DNA of 64,000 nucleotides from Alnus glutinosa (lineage: Eukaryota > Streptophyta > Magnoliopsida > Fagales > Betulaceae). Below, piece by piece: positions 1-12,090 of this stretch. The position numbers and the translations under genes are program-made. The notes beneath the pieces are model-generated. The model was not told the DNA's origin, made no database searches, and saw nothing but the letters and a program-made list of their open reading frames with translations. The stretch's first letter is position 1; the number at the start of each line of letters is the position of its first letter. The stretch is from NCBI RefSeq assembly GCF_958979055.1, contig NC_084886.1:9645654-9709653 (forward strand). Direction: 5' to 3'.

Positions 1-440
1 TTCACCGCCATTCTCTCATCTACCTTCGAAACCATTGACCTTGGAGGCTTGACAACCACTCCCCTCACCACCTCTACGAAAGACGGAGAAGCCCCACCAA
101 CACCCATCTTCTGTTTTCCCTTTAGGGAAGGCACCTCAGAACCTAGTGACCACCCTTAGCTTCAAAAAACTTCAGCAACTGTCGCAATCCCACAAACCGT
201 CGCCATCCCCACCCTCCACGACCCTCTGGGAGCCAAATGATGCCTTTCCGACTACCCTCTGCATAAACGGCCACCTCCAGATAGCGACCGGCCTTGTTAC
301 CACCCCCACGGACCATCAGCACCTTCTCATCCTCATGGTAAGTCGTGCCGAAATCTTCTTTACCCGGAGACTCTAGCACCTCTACAACCGTATCCACCAG
401 CCAAACGGTAACATTCGATACCCACATAAACATACCCTAC
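1..440 (-). mobile_element. LINE ORF1 remnant (nucleic-acid-binding protein fragment)
   Basis: On the minus strand, 143-433 encodes a fragment ending in a block rich in KGIIWLPEGRGGWGWRRF, typical of ORF1-like proteins of plant L1-type LINEs. A neighbouring frame continues toward position 1 with GASPSFVEVVRG, also typical of these proteins, so at least one frameshift has occurred. It probably sits in the next SECRET AGENT intron, since no SEC exon appears between it and 1463. Not a functional gene. Confidence 0.55.
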
Positions 441-1462
441 AAAATCCTTCCTCCTTTCCTCCAAATGTAAATCTGCCTTATCATCTCACTGAAAAGAAGA
501 ATTTTTTTGCTTCCACGGTGAAACGCCTCTCCATATCAAAGCCGTATGGTACTCCACGTGCAGACCCGCTCCACCACCAGCCAAGCTCAGACCAGACGAA
601 CCAACACCAGACCAGAACACAACCAACAACAGAGCACTATGAGAAAACCGACCACCCGAGAACCTCCACGAATTTGAACAGAACAATGTCCGAGCTTCAA
701 CACGTCAAGAGAGAAAGGAACCCTAGCGGGACGCGCCTACACGCGCCACCGCTGTCTAAATTATCAATTGACAACAACAAAAGGGGGGAGGGGGGAGAAG
801 AAAGTATAACGGTCATCATTGTATTAAAATAAATGTGGCATGCAAGGAGTAGATTCATTGTAACACTTGTAAAAATTTAGAGATTTATCTTAAAAAGAGT
901 ATGGCCTTCATTAAGAACAAAATTTTCCAATATGGATGTCTACAAGACTAAATAAAAATCTTTTTGAAACTGTTATTAACAATTTGTAAAATTCCAACCT
1001 ATGATGAATTCTCCTAAGATGAATCGCTGATCTACATCCCGTGTATGAGGGATTGCACTCAGACTACTTCCCCCATGTAATATTCTTAAATATCAAATAA
1101 TTTTCTCTAGTATATACCTCTTATTTATTTTTATTTTTTGGTACTTCTATTCATCTACTTATGCGCATTGATACTTTACTGACCAAAGCAAATAATAGGT
1201 ATTGAAGCAATTTGTCCTTCCCTACCCCTCCCTCCCCCAACCCCTTTGGGCACAAAGCATCATACTTCCAACTAAAGCAATGACTAGATATTTCATATCA
1301 ATGACTTGCAAGGCCAAATCCCATCTCCTTTGGGTATGTTGGACATGCAATATTTAACATTCCAACTCAAGATGACTTGCGATCATGATTGACCATTATG
1401 AGTTGATCGCACTAAAGGAACCAATTTGACCTTGTAATATACCATTTTATATTTCTACATAC
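441..1462. other. non-coding stretch, probably SECRET AGENT intron
   Basis: No conserved coding segment was seen on either strand. The stretch holds AT-rich sequence, a purine run near 780-800 and a C-rich patch near 1220-1245. The LINE fragment to the left may extend into its first 390 bases. The next SEC exon after the one ending at 1463 is not present, so this is most simply intron sequence. Confidence 0.5.
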
Positions 1463-4400
1463 CTGTAACGTGTGAAGAAGGTTACAAGTTGCTTCTGGAA
1501 AGTCAGGGCGTAGAACAAGTGCTTGCTTGTAGCTTTTTAAAGCAGCTTCAACATGTCCACTGTAAAGTTTCAAAATCAGAACTTTAAGCCATGTAGCATA
1601 AATATAAGCCGACATATAATTATATACTCAACAAAATGGCTCCATAGCTCCTCAAGTAATCACTACGATGCACCTGTCCTTGTAAGCTGAAGCTAGATTT
1701 GCATGAGCTTCGGCCATGGTAGGCCGGATGTTGATAGCCCGTACATAGTCTTGAATGGCTTCATTAACTCTTCCAATCTCCTTGTATGTGTTCCCACGAT
1801 TGACAAGTCCATCAGCAGCCAAAGGATCAATCCTGAGGACTTCATTGTAGCAAGATATGGCATCCGCATAATTACCCTGTGCTTGAGAAGAAGCAAGTAA
1901 AACCAGGATAATGAATATCTTTTTTTGATAAGTAATTGCAATTTATTCAAAATAAGTGCAGAGGGCCGCAACGCTGATACACGAGAAGTATACAAGAGAG
2001 CTCCTAAAAGGGACAAACAGAGAATAATTTTAAAAAATCTACATATCTGAATACAGATGCTGGGGAACAGAGCATATCCACCACAGAGAGAGAGCAAGAA
2101 GAGATGCCGCTACCTGCTGTTTATATATTATTGCTAAATTGTTGAAAGGAGCAGAAAGTCCCGTTGTTACAGACAGTGTTGCTTTATAACAGGAAGCAGC
2201 AGCACTCAGCATGTTCCTGCATGTGATCAGAGTGTCCATTAGGACAGCTTATATGCTTGTCACATCTCACAAAGAACTCAAAAGAACCTCAAGTTAATTA
2301 TCAGAATTCAACAACATGCGTGCAACCTACCACTCCATATATATATTCCCAAGGTTAGTGAGTGCTTGAGGATGGTTAACTTGCAGGGCAAGACATTGCT
2401 TCAGAAAACAACACAAGAATTATGAGCATCATATGAGGAAAAAGCATGGAATGTAACTAGCAAAAAGTAAACCAGGAAAGGATGGATAGCATGAACCTAC
2501 ACGATAGCATTGAATTGATTCTTCAACTCTTCCAGAATCTTTTAAAGCATTACCCTTAAAAAATAACAAAACAAGAAACACCGGTCTAAATTAAAAGAAA
2601 CAAGCGGAAGTAAAAATACAAATTCACTGTAAAGAATCCAGTATAATGGTAAGAAACAAGATGACCAACCAAATTATTGTATGCCTCCAAGAATTCTGAG
2701 TCAAGAGAGATAGCTTGCTTATAATGGAAAATTGCCATTTCCAGGTTGCCTTGCTCGTAATATATACTGGCCAAATTGGCTGCCCCATGTGTTTTAATGC
2801 AATGAATCATCAGTGGAAAATAAGTTAAAGCCATGCAATGGAACAGCTTAGATTTCTATGATTAAGGTAATTTCACATAACAATGTAATTAGATATGCAG
2901 GACTAAATCATAGAAACCATCATATACAACATGAATGAATCAGTATCAAGATATCAACTAAAGCTAAATATATTGGATGTTTGGAACAAGATACAAACTT
3001 CAATAATGTTCTCTCATGCCCTTCATTATGTCATTTCCAATCAAATAATGTACTTTATCCAGGATAAACCTTTATTAAACACAGCAAGAAGAAACTAAGA
3101 TTAACCCAAAAGAATCACTACAGGCATGCAGTTTAGATCCTACAAATGCACATCGGGAAGCTAATCTGACATATCTGAAAAGCTACCTAAAGCTGCACCG
3201 TGCAAAAGCTGATGGACAGCCATTGCACAGCTAGAGAAGAAACATCCTCTTTTTCAAAAGAGGGTGACCTTTCCAACCCTCCCTTTTTTTCCTTTCCAAC
3301 CCCAAACCATTTCTCATATCCTTTTTGAAATCTTTAACCCTATATTTTTTTTCCCAACTTTTTGATGGGTTTTGCATCAAGGTGATACCCTTAAGGGAGA
3401 AAACCTAGCACCTTTTTCTTCCTTAAAGTTCCCACAGAACCAGCACTGTTCAGGAACCTCCGCAGCAGACACAATCAAACATAGGGTTAATGCATCAAGG
3501 TGATGCCCTTGAGGGAGAAAATCAGCCCAGCCTTATCTTCCACAAGAAGTCCAGTTTCAAGCTGGGCTTTGATGCTGACAGAAGCACTAAACTAGACGTT
3601 AATGATTTTTATGCGAGAGCAATCTGTAGGAAGTCTTTGACTGGTGTTGTATTATGGAAAGCCTTTCTTTTTTCTTTTTTTTGATAAAAAAACTTTATTA
3701 AAGAAAGCGTAAGGCGCCCCTAAATACACAGGAACAACCAAGGCTAACCCGCAAAAACCCACAACACCAAGACCCAAGAAAACGAAAAACAAACTACAAA
3801 AGGGCCCAACTAAGAACAAGACTACCCACTACCCGCCAAGGCACAACAAGCCTACAACATGTGTGCCTTGCCTTTCCTACGCCTAGAGGGAACTTTCACG
3901 TTGCCATGATGGAACTATGCAAATTCATAAGCTCCTTTTTTCCTTTAGACTTCTGGCGTGCAATCAACTGGAATTCCTCTTCCATAGTATCCTGAATAGC
4001 CATGACCTCCTCCCCAAAATCCCCATCCATCGCCCAATCTAAGGACAATCCATCCCAATAATCATCTTCTTCCTCCTCCCACATCACAATCTCTCCGTTA
4101 TGATCAAAACCAACTAGCCAATTTCGGGATTGGGAGAAACCATTCAAGCAACCACTCAGAGGAGATGAAGGACCTACCACCCTGCCATTGTTGACCTTTT
4201 GAAGCAACGCGGGAGGGACTGAAACTATCGGGGGAAGGTTGAGAAACCCCTTCCTAAAAAGGCCCTGATTCACTGGCGTCTCTGGCTTCTTCATTGCATG
4301 AGGCTTTGCCACCTTCTCCGTTGTTGGCTTTGCAATCGCAACCCTCTTATCAACATAGCCAACAGACATCTTCGTGGCTTCCAGGGAATCCGAAAGTAGC

Positions 4401-7400
4401 ACATCATTCCACCTCACAAATTGCCCTTCCCTTAGTTTCTTCGCCCTCCTGTAGTAACACTAAAAAGGCTTAGAAACCACCACGGGAAGGGGAGAACACA
4501 GCTTCTCTCCCAAAACAACTGCTCCAACGAGAAACAGAGGGTCAAAACAAGATTTAGGAATCTGAAGCGTCCCCAATGGAGTGAAGTTAAAGACAGGAGT
4601 CAAAGGAGCAAGATCCGCTGAAAAACCCGGATCCGGTGCCGGCGAAGGGGGGAAACCGAATTCTTTAGAGGCTGGAGTCCGGCCAGAAGACACCGGAAAC
4701 ACCTGGGAACTGCTCAACTCACCCCCCGAAAGAAGACATAAACGGGGCCGTCCCTGTAACTGCCGCCAACGAGGGCTCCGACCTAAAAGAATCCCCAACA
4801 AAACCCGACGAAGCTGGACTCGCGCCCTCTGTGGCTCCCAACACTGTAACCTCCAAACCCCCAGGAGGAAGCCGATACAAAACCAACCCAGAAGACACCT
4901 CCGGTGTCGTCTCCAACAGGGATGGCGACGGATGGGAAACTTTAGGTTTGCGCATGAGTTGGGCCACACGGAAACCTAAGGGTTTTCGATTAAACCCCGA
5001 CCCGGCAAAACGGTCCAGAACCAGAGAGGGAAAACTCATCTTTATGAAAAGCTAAACTCCATATAGCAGCTAGAACTTGATGGGGAAAAAATCAACAAAT
5101 ATGCAGCCATTGGATATTGGGAAGACAGGAGAGTTGCTATGACTCAATACTTTGTACCACCCTAATTACAAGCAACAAGCACAATAGCTATTCATAAGTG
5201 GTACAAGGAAGTTATTCGTAGAAGAGTGAACCAACAAATTTTATACCTTGGCTATGAGATTTGGAATTCAAAGAATGAAGATGTGAAGGTTTATATGTAA
5301 TCGTCATGGATTGAATCCTAATCTGTCTTCAGGTTTAGCAGCAAGTAGACTTTACACCATGACCGATCTAATTCAAGTTGCATACGAAATGAAAGAAGAG
5401 TTTATAAGGAAGGCCTTAGTGAGAGCTCTAGTAGCAAGGAAAATTAGGAGTGAGAAAACAATTGTAGGCACTTGATTGGACAAGTTAGTTGACAGCAACA
5501 AGAAGTATACCATGTGGTAAAGACATACATTGAAGTCAAAGGCGGCCTTATTCAATAAATTATGCCTTCTAATGGCATTCTTGGTGCAGCTCCTATCTCA
5601 GTGGAGTCAAGTTCTTTTTGAGAGTGAGAATTCACAGCATAGCCAGGGCATGGCTTGAGAAGAAACATTTTTTCTTTTGGTTAAGTAAATGCAAGTTTTA
5701 TAAATTACTAGGGCCGCCTTACCCTATTATTTATAAAATTTGCACTTATCAAAAAAAAAAAGTTTTATAAATAATAGCATAAGGCGCCCCTTGTACACAC
5801 GAAGTGTACGAGAAAGACACCTCAACGCCGACCCACTCCAAACAACATCCCACAAAACAAACCAAACCCCTAAGCCCCTAAAGCTCTAAACCCACAAGCT
5901 TGTCCTCCCGAATATACTCCTCATCAAGGGCAAAGAGGAAAGCCACAATCTTATCCTCTTGCCCCTTGGAACCAAACCCCACCGTGGAACATAACAGAGA
6001 CCACTCCAAAGGAGACAAAGGCTGGACACCACCCACAGACTCAACTAATCTTTCTTTGAAACAACCATCCAGCACTGAAGGAACATTAAGCAACAAAATA
6101 GAGAAGTGGGACGACTCAGAATCACCGCGATCTGCCAAAAAAGGAGAGGACGAGCTCGACTTGAGAAACCCCCGCCTAAGAAAGCCCACATCATCGTGCT
6201 CTCCTTGACCCACAACCAACTTCGGCTTCCTAATGTCCTTGCATTTGTGCTTATACTAAATTAGAGTCTTAGGCACAAAATCTTCCAAGCATAATATTGG
6301 AGGAACCCTACCTTCCGGTAATCCCACTCCGACGCAGCCAGGGCATGGCTTGAGAAGAAACATCCACTTTGGAAGCTTAAGACTAATATAAAAGAAAAGC
6401 AAGAAACCTTTTTTGGTCCAGAGACAAAGTGACCATTACAGTTTAACAAGTCAATAACGTTATATTTTCTTTTATATTTGTTTTTTCTGTAATTTCTGGT
6501 TCTGAGCCTCAGTTGTGGGCCTTGGTTTTGTTCCCCCTATTAGTAGGTGAGTCTTTTTTAGTTTATGGGCTTTGGTCCAGTTCAATTAGGAGTTTATTTA
6601 CAAGTCTTAGTAGGAGTTCTAGTCCTATTAGCAGAACTTAAGATCTGGAGTATATAAGCATGTCATTGTAGTCAATTAATTCAGAGTTCAATAGTAAAAA
6701 TTGAGTACTTTAATTCATGGAAAGCTTGTATTCCTAATTTCCTAGAGTTTTATTACTGTTGACTTTACCATTCAAACACATTGTTCCCGCCCAGGGACAG
6801 GTTCAAGATTCTCTGTTTCCTTCCTTTCAATTCCAAACCATATCCCTTTCTCATACCCCCTTTTTTTGTAAGTCCCCTTTCTCTACCCTTTCGAAACACT
6901 TAACCCTAAATTTTTCCCAAGCTTTTGACACAACTAACCCTTCTAAACCTACCTAGAAAACTCGTTTGCTGTCAAGTCATTTCCAGTTGTTTTCTAAAAT
7001 CATAACCCACCACCTACTATTAGGTAAGAGAGCTACAAACTGAAAATTACAAAGGTTGTCCTACTTCAAAAGCATAACTGCACAGTGAAAAACCCAGAAG
7101 CACTCATACATATGTAGAAGTTTTGGAAGACTCACCATAGGCCATAACATAGTCTGGTCGCACCTGAAGAGCTCGCTGGTAACATACTATAGCCTCTGAA
7201 GGCATTCCCAGAGCCTGGAAAAGGCAAAAGAAATATCTTGTTTTTCTCTGACTACCTGACCGAGCATTTTCAGCTACCCGACCTTATTAGCACAATACAA
7301 TTAGCTTACCTTATATACATTTCCGAGATTCAGGTAGGCATCAGAAAAGGTTGGTTTGAGCTTTATAGCTTCCTGAAAATGAAAAGATGAATCAACAAGC

Positions 7401-7685
7401 TAAAGAAGCAAGATGTACAGTGAGGAACTATCCAACATAAAATACCAATAAAATGTACTGTGAGAAGTGAGGACACAAAATGAATGCCTACCAATGCATA
7501 CATGCATACACAGATACAATAAATACAAGTCTATAATTAATTTGCTTACTTATATATGTGCCTATGAATCCTCCACGGTGCCATCACGCCTCAACAGAAT
7601 ATATACACATATATGTGACATCACTCATACATACATGCATGCACATGCATAGACACACACAAATGCATGCACAGGCACATATAAA

Positions 7686-7719
<34 letters not shown>

Positions 7720-10700
7720 GCATGATTGAAAGAGAGCTGGATTATTTACCTTGTAATATTGGAGAGCCCTGTTAAGATCACCAGCTTCCATGAAAAGGCC
7801 GGCAAGATTGGACCATGCAATTGCAAAATTTGGTTGGATTCGAAGAGCCTCAACATAGCAGTTGTATGCCTACAAAAAGCATAATTAATGACTTAACACA
7901 ATCTCAGCACGCCGTATTATAGGATAGTATCCTCGCTTGCTCTTTAGCAACCAAATAAATAATGAAACAACTTAATCTCACATGCATATAGACAGAAAAA
8001 ACTTATAAGGATCAGAAAATGACAAGGAAAACTCCCCAACGGACTTAGAGAAACAACTTGATGCCTCCCTCATGCTAATGGGGCTTCGACAGCAAAAATG
8101 ATTCAAGTAAATAGTCGTGGTCAAGTTACAATGCATTTTGCTTTGTGGTTGCTGTGTCAAACATTTCATGCTATTTCACACAAAAAAAAAAATGTCTCCT
8201 TGTTAGATAGTCAAGAATCATTTACAGAAGTTATGCAGTGTTCAGAACAGTCTAAACAACTCTAGCACCCCAATTAAGTTGCATCAAACAGATCATTTTG
8301 ATGTGAGAGAGAGAGAGAGAGTAAATGCTAAGCTGTCAAATTCCTACCTCTTGCACTAAACCTTGAGCTTTCATCAAATTCCCAAGGTTACTGTGTGCAT
8401 CAACCTGCACCAATGAACAGAGATTTCACAATGATCTCTTAGAATCTGGTAGATTATAATAAATTTTAATTGAGACAGAGCATACCAAACGAGGGTTCAA
8501 TGCAAGAGCCTGACGACAACATTGGGCTGCCTCACTGAATCTTCCTTTCCGCATGTATGCACTTGCTAAATTTGACCATGCATCAGCAAAATTGGGTCGA
8601 AGCTGCAAGACGAGAATTTAAACCAAATGACAACCTACTCAGAACAAAGATCCCCGACAATCAGTTTAGGAAATTCAACGTACATGAATAATTAACTTAC
8701 AGCTGCAAAGGAGGTTGAAAATCAACACAATAAACTCAAAATGTAATAAAATAGCCATAGTAATCATGTTAAAGTGGGGCAAGGAAAAAAGCAGTCCAAT
8801 TGGTAGTAAACCCAGAAAGGTGGCATCAAATAGAGTTAAAACACCACGAAACTGAGTATACAGATCAATTGTCTGTGTAAAAAAATGAACCAAACCAGCA
8901 GAACTACAACAGAAGAGGCCCCCTTTGGTTTGAGAAAGCTATTCAACAAAAAGACAGTGCCCATAAAAAATAAAAAAATAAAAATAAACTTACCAAGATT
9001 GCCAGTCTGCGTATAGATGATCAATGTTTATAGAATAAACAGTTTTAAAAAAGAAAATAAAAAATCTAAACAATCAGATCAACAATACTTAGTGTAATGA
9101 TGGTCCAAAAGTGGTAACTTATGATTTTGAACCTCAACTGCAGCTGATGCATTATAATGAATAGCAATCACTACATTTATCTTGTTTTCAATGCTTGAGA
9201 AAGGTTATAACCCAAGTGTAATATCTGATAAGAACATGCAGGGAAAGACAAATAGAAGATATAAATGACAAATAGGTTGACAGGTATTGGACTACTAGGT
9301 TGACAGGTACAGCTTTAACAAACCTCGATAGCAATCAAATAGTAGCGGATTGCAAAATCAATATTTCCTTTCTCCTGTTACAGGAAAACAAAAGTATCAT
9401 TAATTAGACCCTTGTAGCCTAAATACTTGAAGAGTGGCAACCATCTAAGATGCTTAAAGTATACCTTCCAAGCATTTGCCATATTTCCATAGCACTCAGC
9501 AAAGCGGGGGTCAATTCGAAGAGCTTCTTCATTTTTCGCAACGCACATATCAAAATCATGCAACTAAAAAAGAATAAGGCAGACATATTAGGATCAGATG
9601 CATAACACACACTATTGGCCCTTTCTCTATTCATGAAACATTTGCAACATCATCTAGGGCACTAAAGAAGGAATGATTATACAATCGTTTTTTTATATAA
9701 GTAATCGAGATAAAAAGAAAAGGGAAGAGAGAGAGAAAGAGAGAGCATAAGGCGCCCATGTACACAGGAAGTTATACAAGAGAAGCCACCTAATAGGGGC
9801 AAAAAGAACAAGATACAATCTAAGAGAGTTAAGAGTCAGATTGAAATTTTTTCTAACAACCTGATAATGGATTGCACCCAACAGAAGAAGATTATCAGTA
9901 CGCTGTGGGTTTCTCTCATAAACAGCATTGCTGTGTTCCAATGCCTGCTTAAAATTTCCAGCTTTATACATCTGATGAGCAAGGGCCATGAGCATGCCTT
10001 CATCAACTGCAGTATAATGAAGAAGATTGGAAAAACAAAAACAAAAAAATTCAGCAACAGGACAAATGAAAAGTTTGAACATCAATGCAATTCAGAAGAG
10101 GGGGTGAGGGACCTTGGAGAAAACAGAAACAACATGAAAATAATCTACATTCCTCAGATAAACATCAAGGGCATAAAAGCCACAGCACATGAGTGGAATC
10201 TAAAATTAACTATCTATTAACATTGCTCTTTTATGCCCACAATTGACGGTGATTTTTTAGGATGTCTCGAGTCCAATGGGAAATTCCCTTCTTCAATAAC
10301 ACCAGTCACAACGATTGGCTTTTCCATGAATAGACTGAAAAGCAAATCACATGCAAAGATTCCAAAACTACAAAAGCAAGAACTCTAATAAAATCAGGCA
10401 GAATTTAAATTTTGTGTATTTAAACACCAATTGTTTAGGATTGAGGCTTAGTTGATTCAATTCAAGTTGACTGCATGCTTTTAAGCTGTATCCCTCTATT
10501 CTACAAACAGAATTGATTAAGTACAAACGTGAAAAGTTAGAAGAATGGTTCTATGCATTGAACGTAAATATCAGTCAATTCAAATCTTCTCCAGAATCAC
10601 TATTTTTTTTTTTATAAGCAACTTTTTCTTGTTGAAAGCGTATGGCGCCCATAAGTACACTGAAAGTATACAAAAGCCATACAAAATCACTATTATAATG

Positions 10701-11359
10701 AGGAAGCTCTTCAGATCTAGATTCAATATCAAAATAGGGTCAAAATAAACCCTAAAATCATTCAAAGGAATAAAGCGTTTCCCACTACCAAAGAAAAAAA
10801 GAAAAAAACCAAAAAGCAGTCCACGAAAAGAAAGAACTAATCAAACAAATTAAGCTCTCAAGCTCTTAAACCACTAATTTTCTCAAACCTTAAGAGAAAC
10901 AAATTAAAATCAGGATCAACTGTCCGGGAGACTTACTGAGGAAAAGAATTATTTTCTGGAAAATTTTCGTAGGAACAATTTTCTCACGAGTCAACCAGAA
11001 ACAAAAAGCAAATTATGAAATAATATACAAATCGCAGCCAATTACTTAATTATGAAACTACGAAATCAATAAATCAACCACAGAAGAACTAAACCCCGTC
11101 CTCAACATCAAGCGAACAACTTGATCCTAACCCTAATTTTATAACACTAAATATCAAAAATCCAAATCAAAATTCAAGAAAGTACACATAAATTACCTTC
11201 ATGTGAGTCCAAGGCCTGAGAGCGCTTGAGATTGGCCGCAGAAGAAGAAGCAGCAGCAGCAGCAGCAGCGAACGACTCATCGCGGGGCTCCGCTTTGTAC
11301 GGAGCCAATTGGAGCTGTTGATTGAGGTGCTGCCGCGGATCGCCCTGCAGCGAGAGCAT
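1463..11359 (-). CDS. SEC: SECRET AGENT-like O-linked sugar transferase, N-terminal TPR half (partial)
   Basis: Plant homologue of the SECRET AGENT/SPINDLY family, which puts O-GlcNAc or O-fucose on nuclear and cytosolic proteins; SEC acts in development and hormone signalling. Fifteen exons join in frame (510 codons): 11197-11359, 9861-10006, 9465-9563, 9324-9374, 8486-8602, 8348-8404, 7750-7869, 7310-7372, 7136-7214, 2670-2779, 2501-2554, 2331-2398, 2114-2216, 1674-1876, 1463-1559. The start ATG is at 11359, followed by a low-complexity Ala/Ser run encoded by GCN repeats. From about residue 55 the protein is back-to-back 34-residue TPRs with the usual A-x-x-N-L-A and P-x-x-A-x-A-x-x-N-L pattern. 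The stretch VTTGLSAPFNNLAIIYKQQ is characteristic of SEC rather than SPY. The catalytic GT41 domain is absent because the gene continues past the left edge. Intron 9 (2780-7135) is swollen by repeats. Family call is firm; sugar specificity is not visible. Confidence 0.93.
1919..2040 (-). repeat. LINE 3'-end fragment in SEC intron 13
   Basis: On the minus strand this is about 120 bases containing a TATACTT..GTGTATCAG block followed by TTACTTATC and an A-run. It matches the shared 3' end of the other LINE pieces here, although its GGCGCC core has decayed to a GGCCC variant. It lies between the SEC exons at 1674-1876 and 2114-2216. A clear target duplication was not resolved. Confidence 0.6.
3364..3524 (+). 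repeat. local direct duplication in SEC intron 9
   Basis: Two near-identical segments of about 33 bases lie at about 3372-3404 and 3490-3522. Both begin with TGCATCAAGGTGAT and differ at a few positions. They may belong to an older element into which the 3.66-5.04 kb insertion fell; that element was not identified. Confidence 0.5.
3664..5041 (-). mobile_element. ORF1-only LINE derivative, copy A (non-autonomous, degraded)
   Basis: A minus-strand insertion in SEC intron 9. From its 5' side (high coordinates) it encodes, with frameshifts, an ORF1-like protein: 4719-5039 starts MSFPSLVLDRFAGSGFNRKP, then frames at 4460-4969 and 3896-4417 continue into a Pro-rich and then acidic C-terminal part. 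This runs directly into a 3' end (3670-3850) with the GGCGCC block and A-tail. No endonuclease or reverse-transcriptase coding lies between ORF1 and the tail. Flanks carry an 11-base imperfect repeat, TTATGGAAAGC at 3652-3662 and TTATGAAAAGC at 5042-5052, a plausible target-site duplication. Mobilisation would have needed a partner element. Confidence 0.65.
5641..5668. repeat. left 28-bp target-site duplication of copy B
   Basis: This 28-base segment, starting AGCCAGGGCATGG, is repeated without mismatch at 6336-6363. The pair brackets a poly(T)-started insertion, the hallmark of target-primed reverse transcription on the minus strand. Confidence 0.85.
5669..6335 (-). mobile_element. ORF1-only LINE derivative, copy B
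   Basis: A 667-base insertion bounded by perfect 28-base direct repeats. Read on the minus strand it has a coding remnant at 5878-6219, whose GFLRRGFLKS and SPLEWSL segments resemble GLFRKGFLNL and LSLDWAM of copy A. The GGCGCC 3' block and A-rich end follow. Its terminal part (about 5685-5800) includes a second, inverted GGCCGCC/TTATAAA tail-like piece, suggesting template switching or a nested insertion. No reverse-transcriptase sequence is present. The intact duplication indicates a relatively recent insertion. Confidence 0.7.
6460..6960 (+). repeat. possible LTR-type remnant in SEC intron 9
   Basis: The sequence has a promoter-like GAGTATATAAGC at about 6648-6659, followed by a pyrimidine-rich stretch. 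The part around 6830-6940 (C-A-A-A-C-C-A-T then T-T-A-A-C-C-C-T-A motifs) resembles 3295-3365 on the same strand. This suggests two ends of one older retroelement interrupted by copies A and B. Termini and target duplications were not found, so the class is uncertain. Confidence 0.3.
7689..7718. repeat. (CA)n microsatellite
   Basis: About 15 uninterrupted CA units lie in SEC intron 7, preceded by ATGCATGCA-rich sequence. Confidence 0.9.
9687..9812 (-). repeat. short LINE-tail insertion with 8-bp target duplication
   Basis: A 126-base minus-strand piece in SEC intron 2 begins with poly(T) and carries the GGCGCC..GTACACAGGAAG block. It is flanked by ATACAATC at 9679-9686 and again at 9813-9820. 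It consists almost wholly of the LINE 3' end, so it is a strongly 5'-truncated copy or a SINE-like element that borrowed that end. Confidence 0.7.
10605..10684 (-). repeat. minimal LINE-tail insertion with 10-bp target duplication
   Basis: About 80 bases in SEC intron 1, starting with poly(T) and containing GGCGCCCATAAGTACACTGA. They are flanked by AATCACTATT at 10595-10604 and 10685-10694. This is another tail-only copy of the same family. Confidence 0.75.
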
Positions 11360-11586
11360 TGTTGCGCTTTGGATCAGAGGAAAATCTGGTGGAAGGGGGT
11401 CACGGCACCCTCAATGGAGCAAAGATTTTCACGCGAAGGAAAAGGAAGAGGGTTTTTTTCTCGAGAAAATTCTCTCTGCCTCTTTTTTTCTCCTTACAAG
11501 TGTTTAAGAGAGTTTTTTTTTTTTTTTTATAGATCGTGTTTAAGAGAGTTTTGGATCCTTTGAGAATACCCCTCTTCTACGTCTAG

Positions 11587-11623
<37 letters not shown>

Positions 11624-12059
11624 ACTGTTACCATAGGGAACTTCTGGGACCTTGTCTTGCTTCTTTCTAAAGTTTTCTTCTACTACGCACAATCAGTGAA
11701 TAACTCGGACAGTATCCAACTAGATAATAACACGTGGGATCACAGGAAATTTCAATATTTTTAGGGGTATTTTTGTATTTTAGGTGTAATATCTTTGGCT
11801 ACGTGGTGCGTGCCTGTTGGTGTTTGTCTGTGATTTTAGACCGGGTTATATGGAATTCGTAATCACGCCTCCACTGTTTTTGCCAAAGCGCACGCGGCTA
11901 CGCGACACGTAGTGGAAAAAAGGTACACGGAACTACGGAAGGTGATGTGGTTGGTAGAGGTTAAAGGCGTTTGGGAACATGAATGATTCGTAATTTTAAG
12001 GAACTGATATTTCACAAATGAAACCATATTCCATCAATAAATAAATTGTAAGGTTTATC

Positions 12060-12090
<31 letters not shown>

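Noticed and set aside
4581..4979. Plus-strand frame of 132 codons
   Set aside because: Antisense to the ORF1 remnant of LINE copy A; the minus-strand product has the family features.
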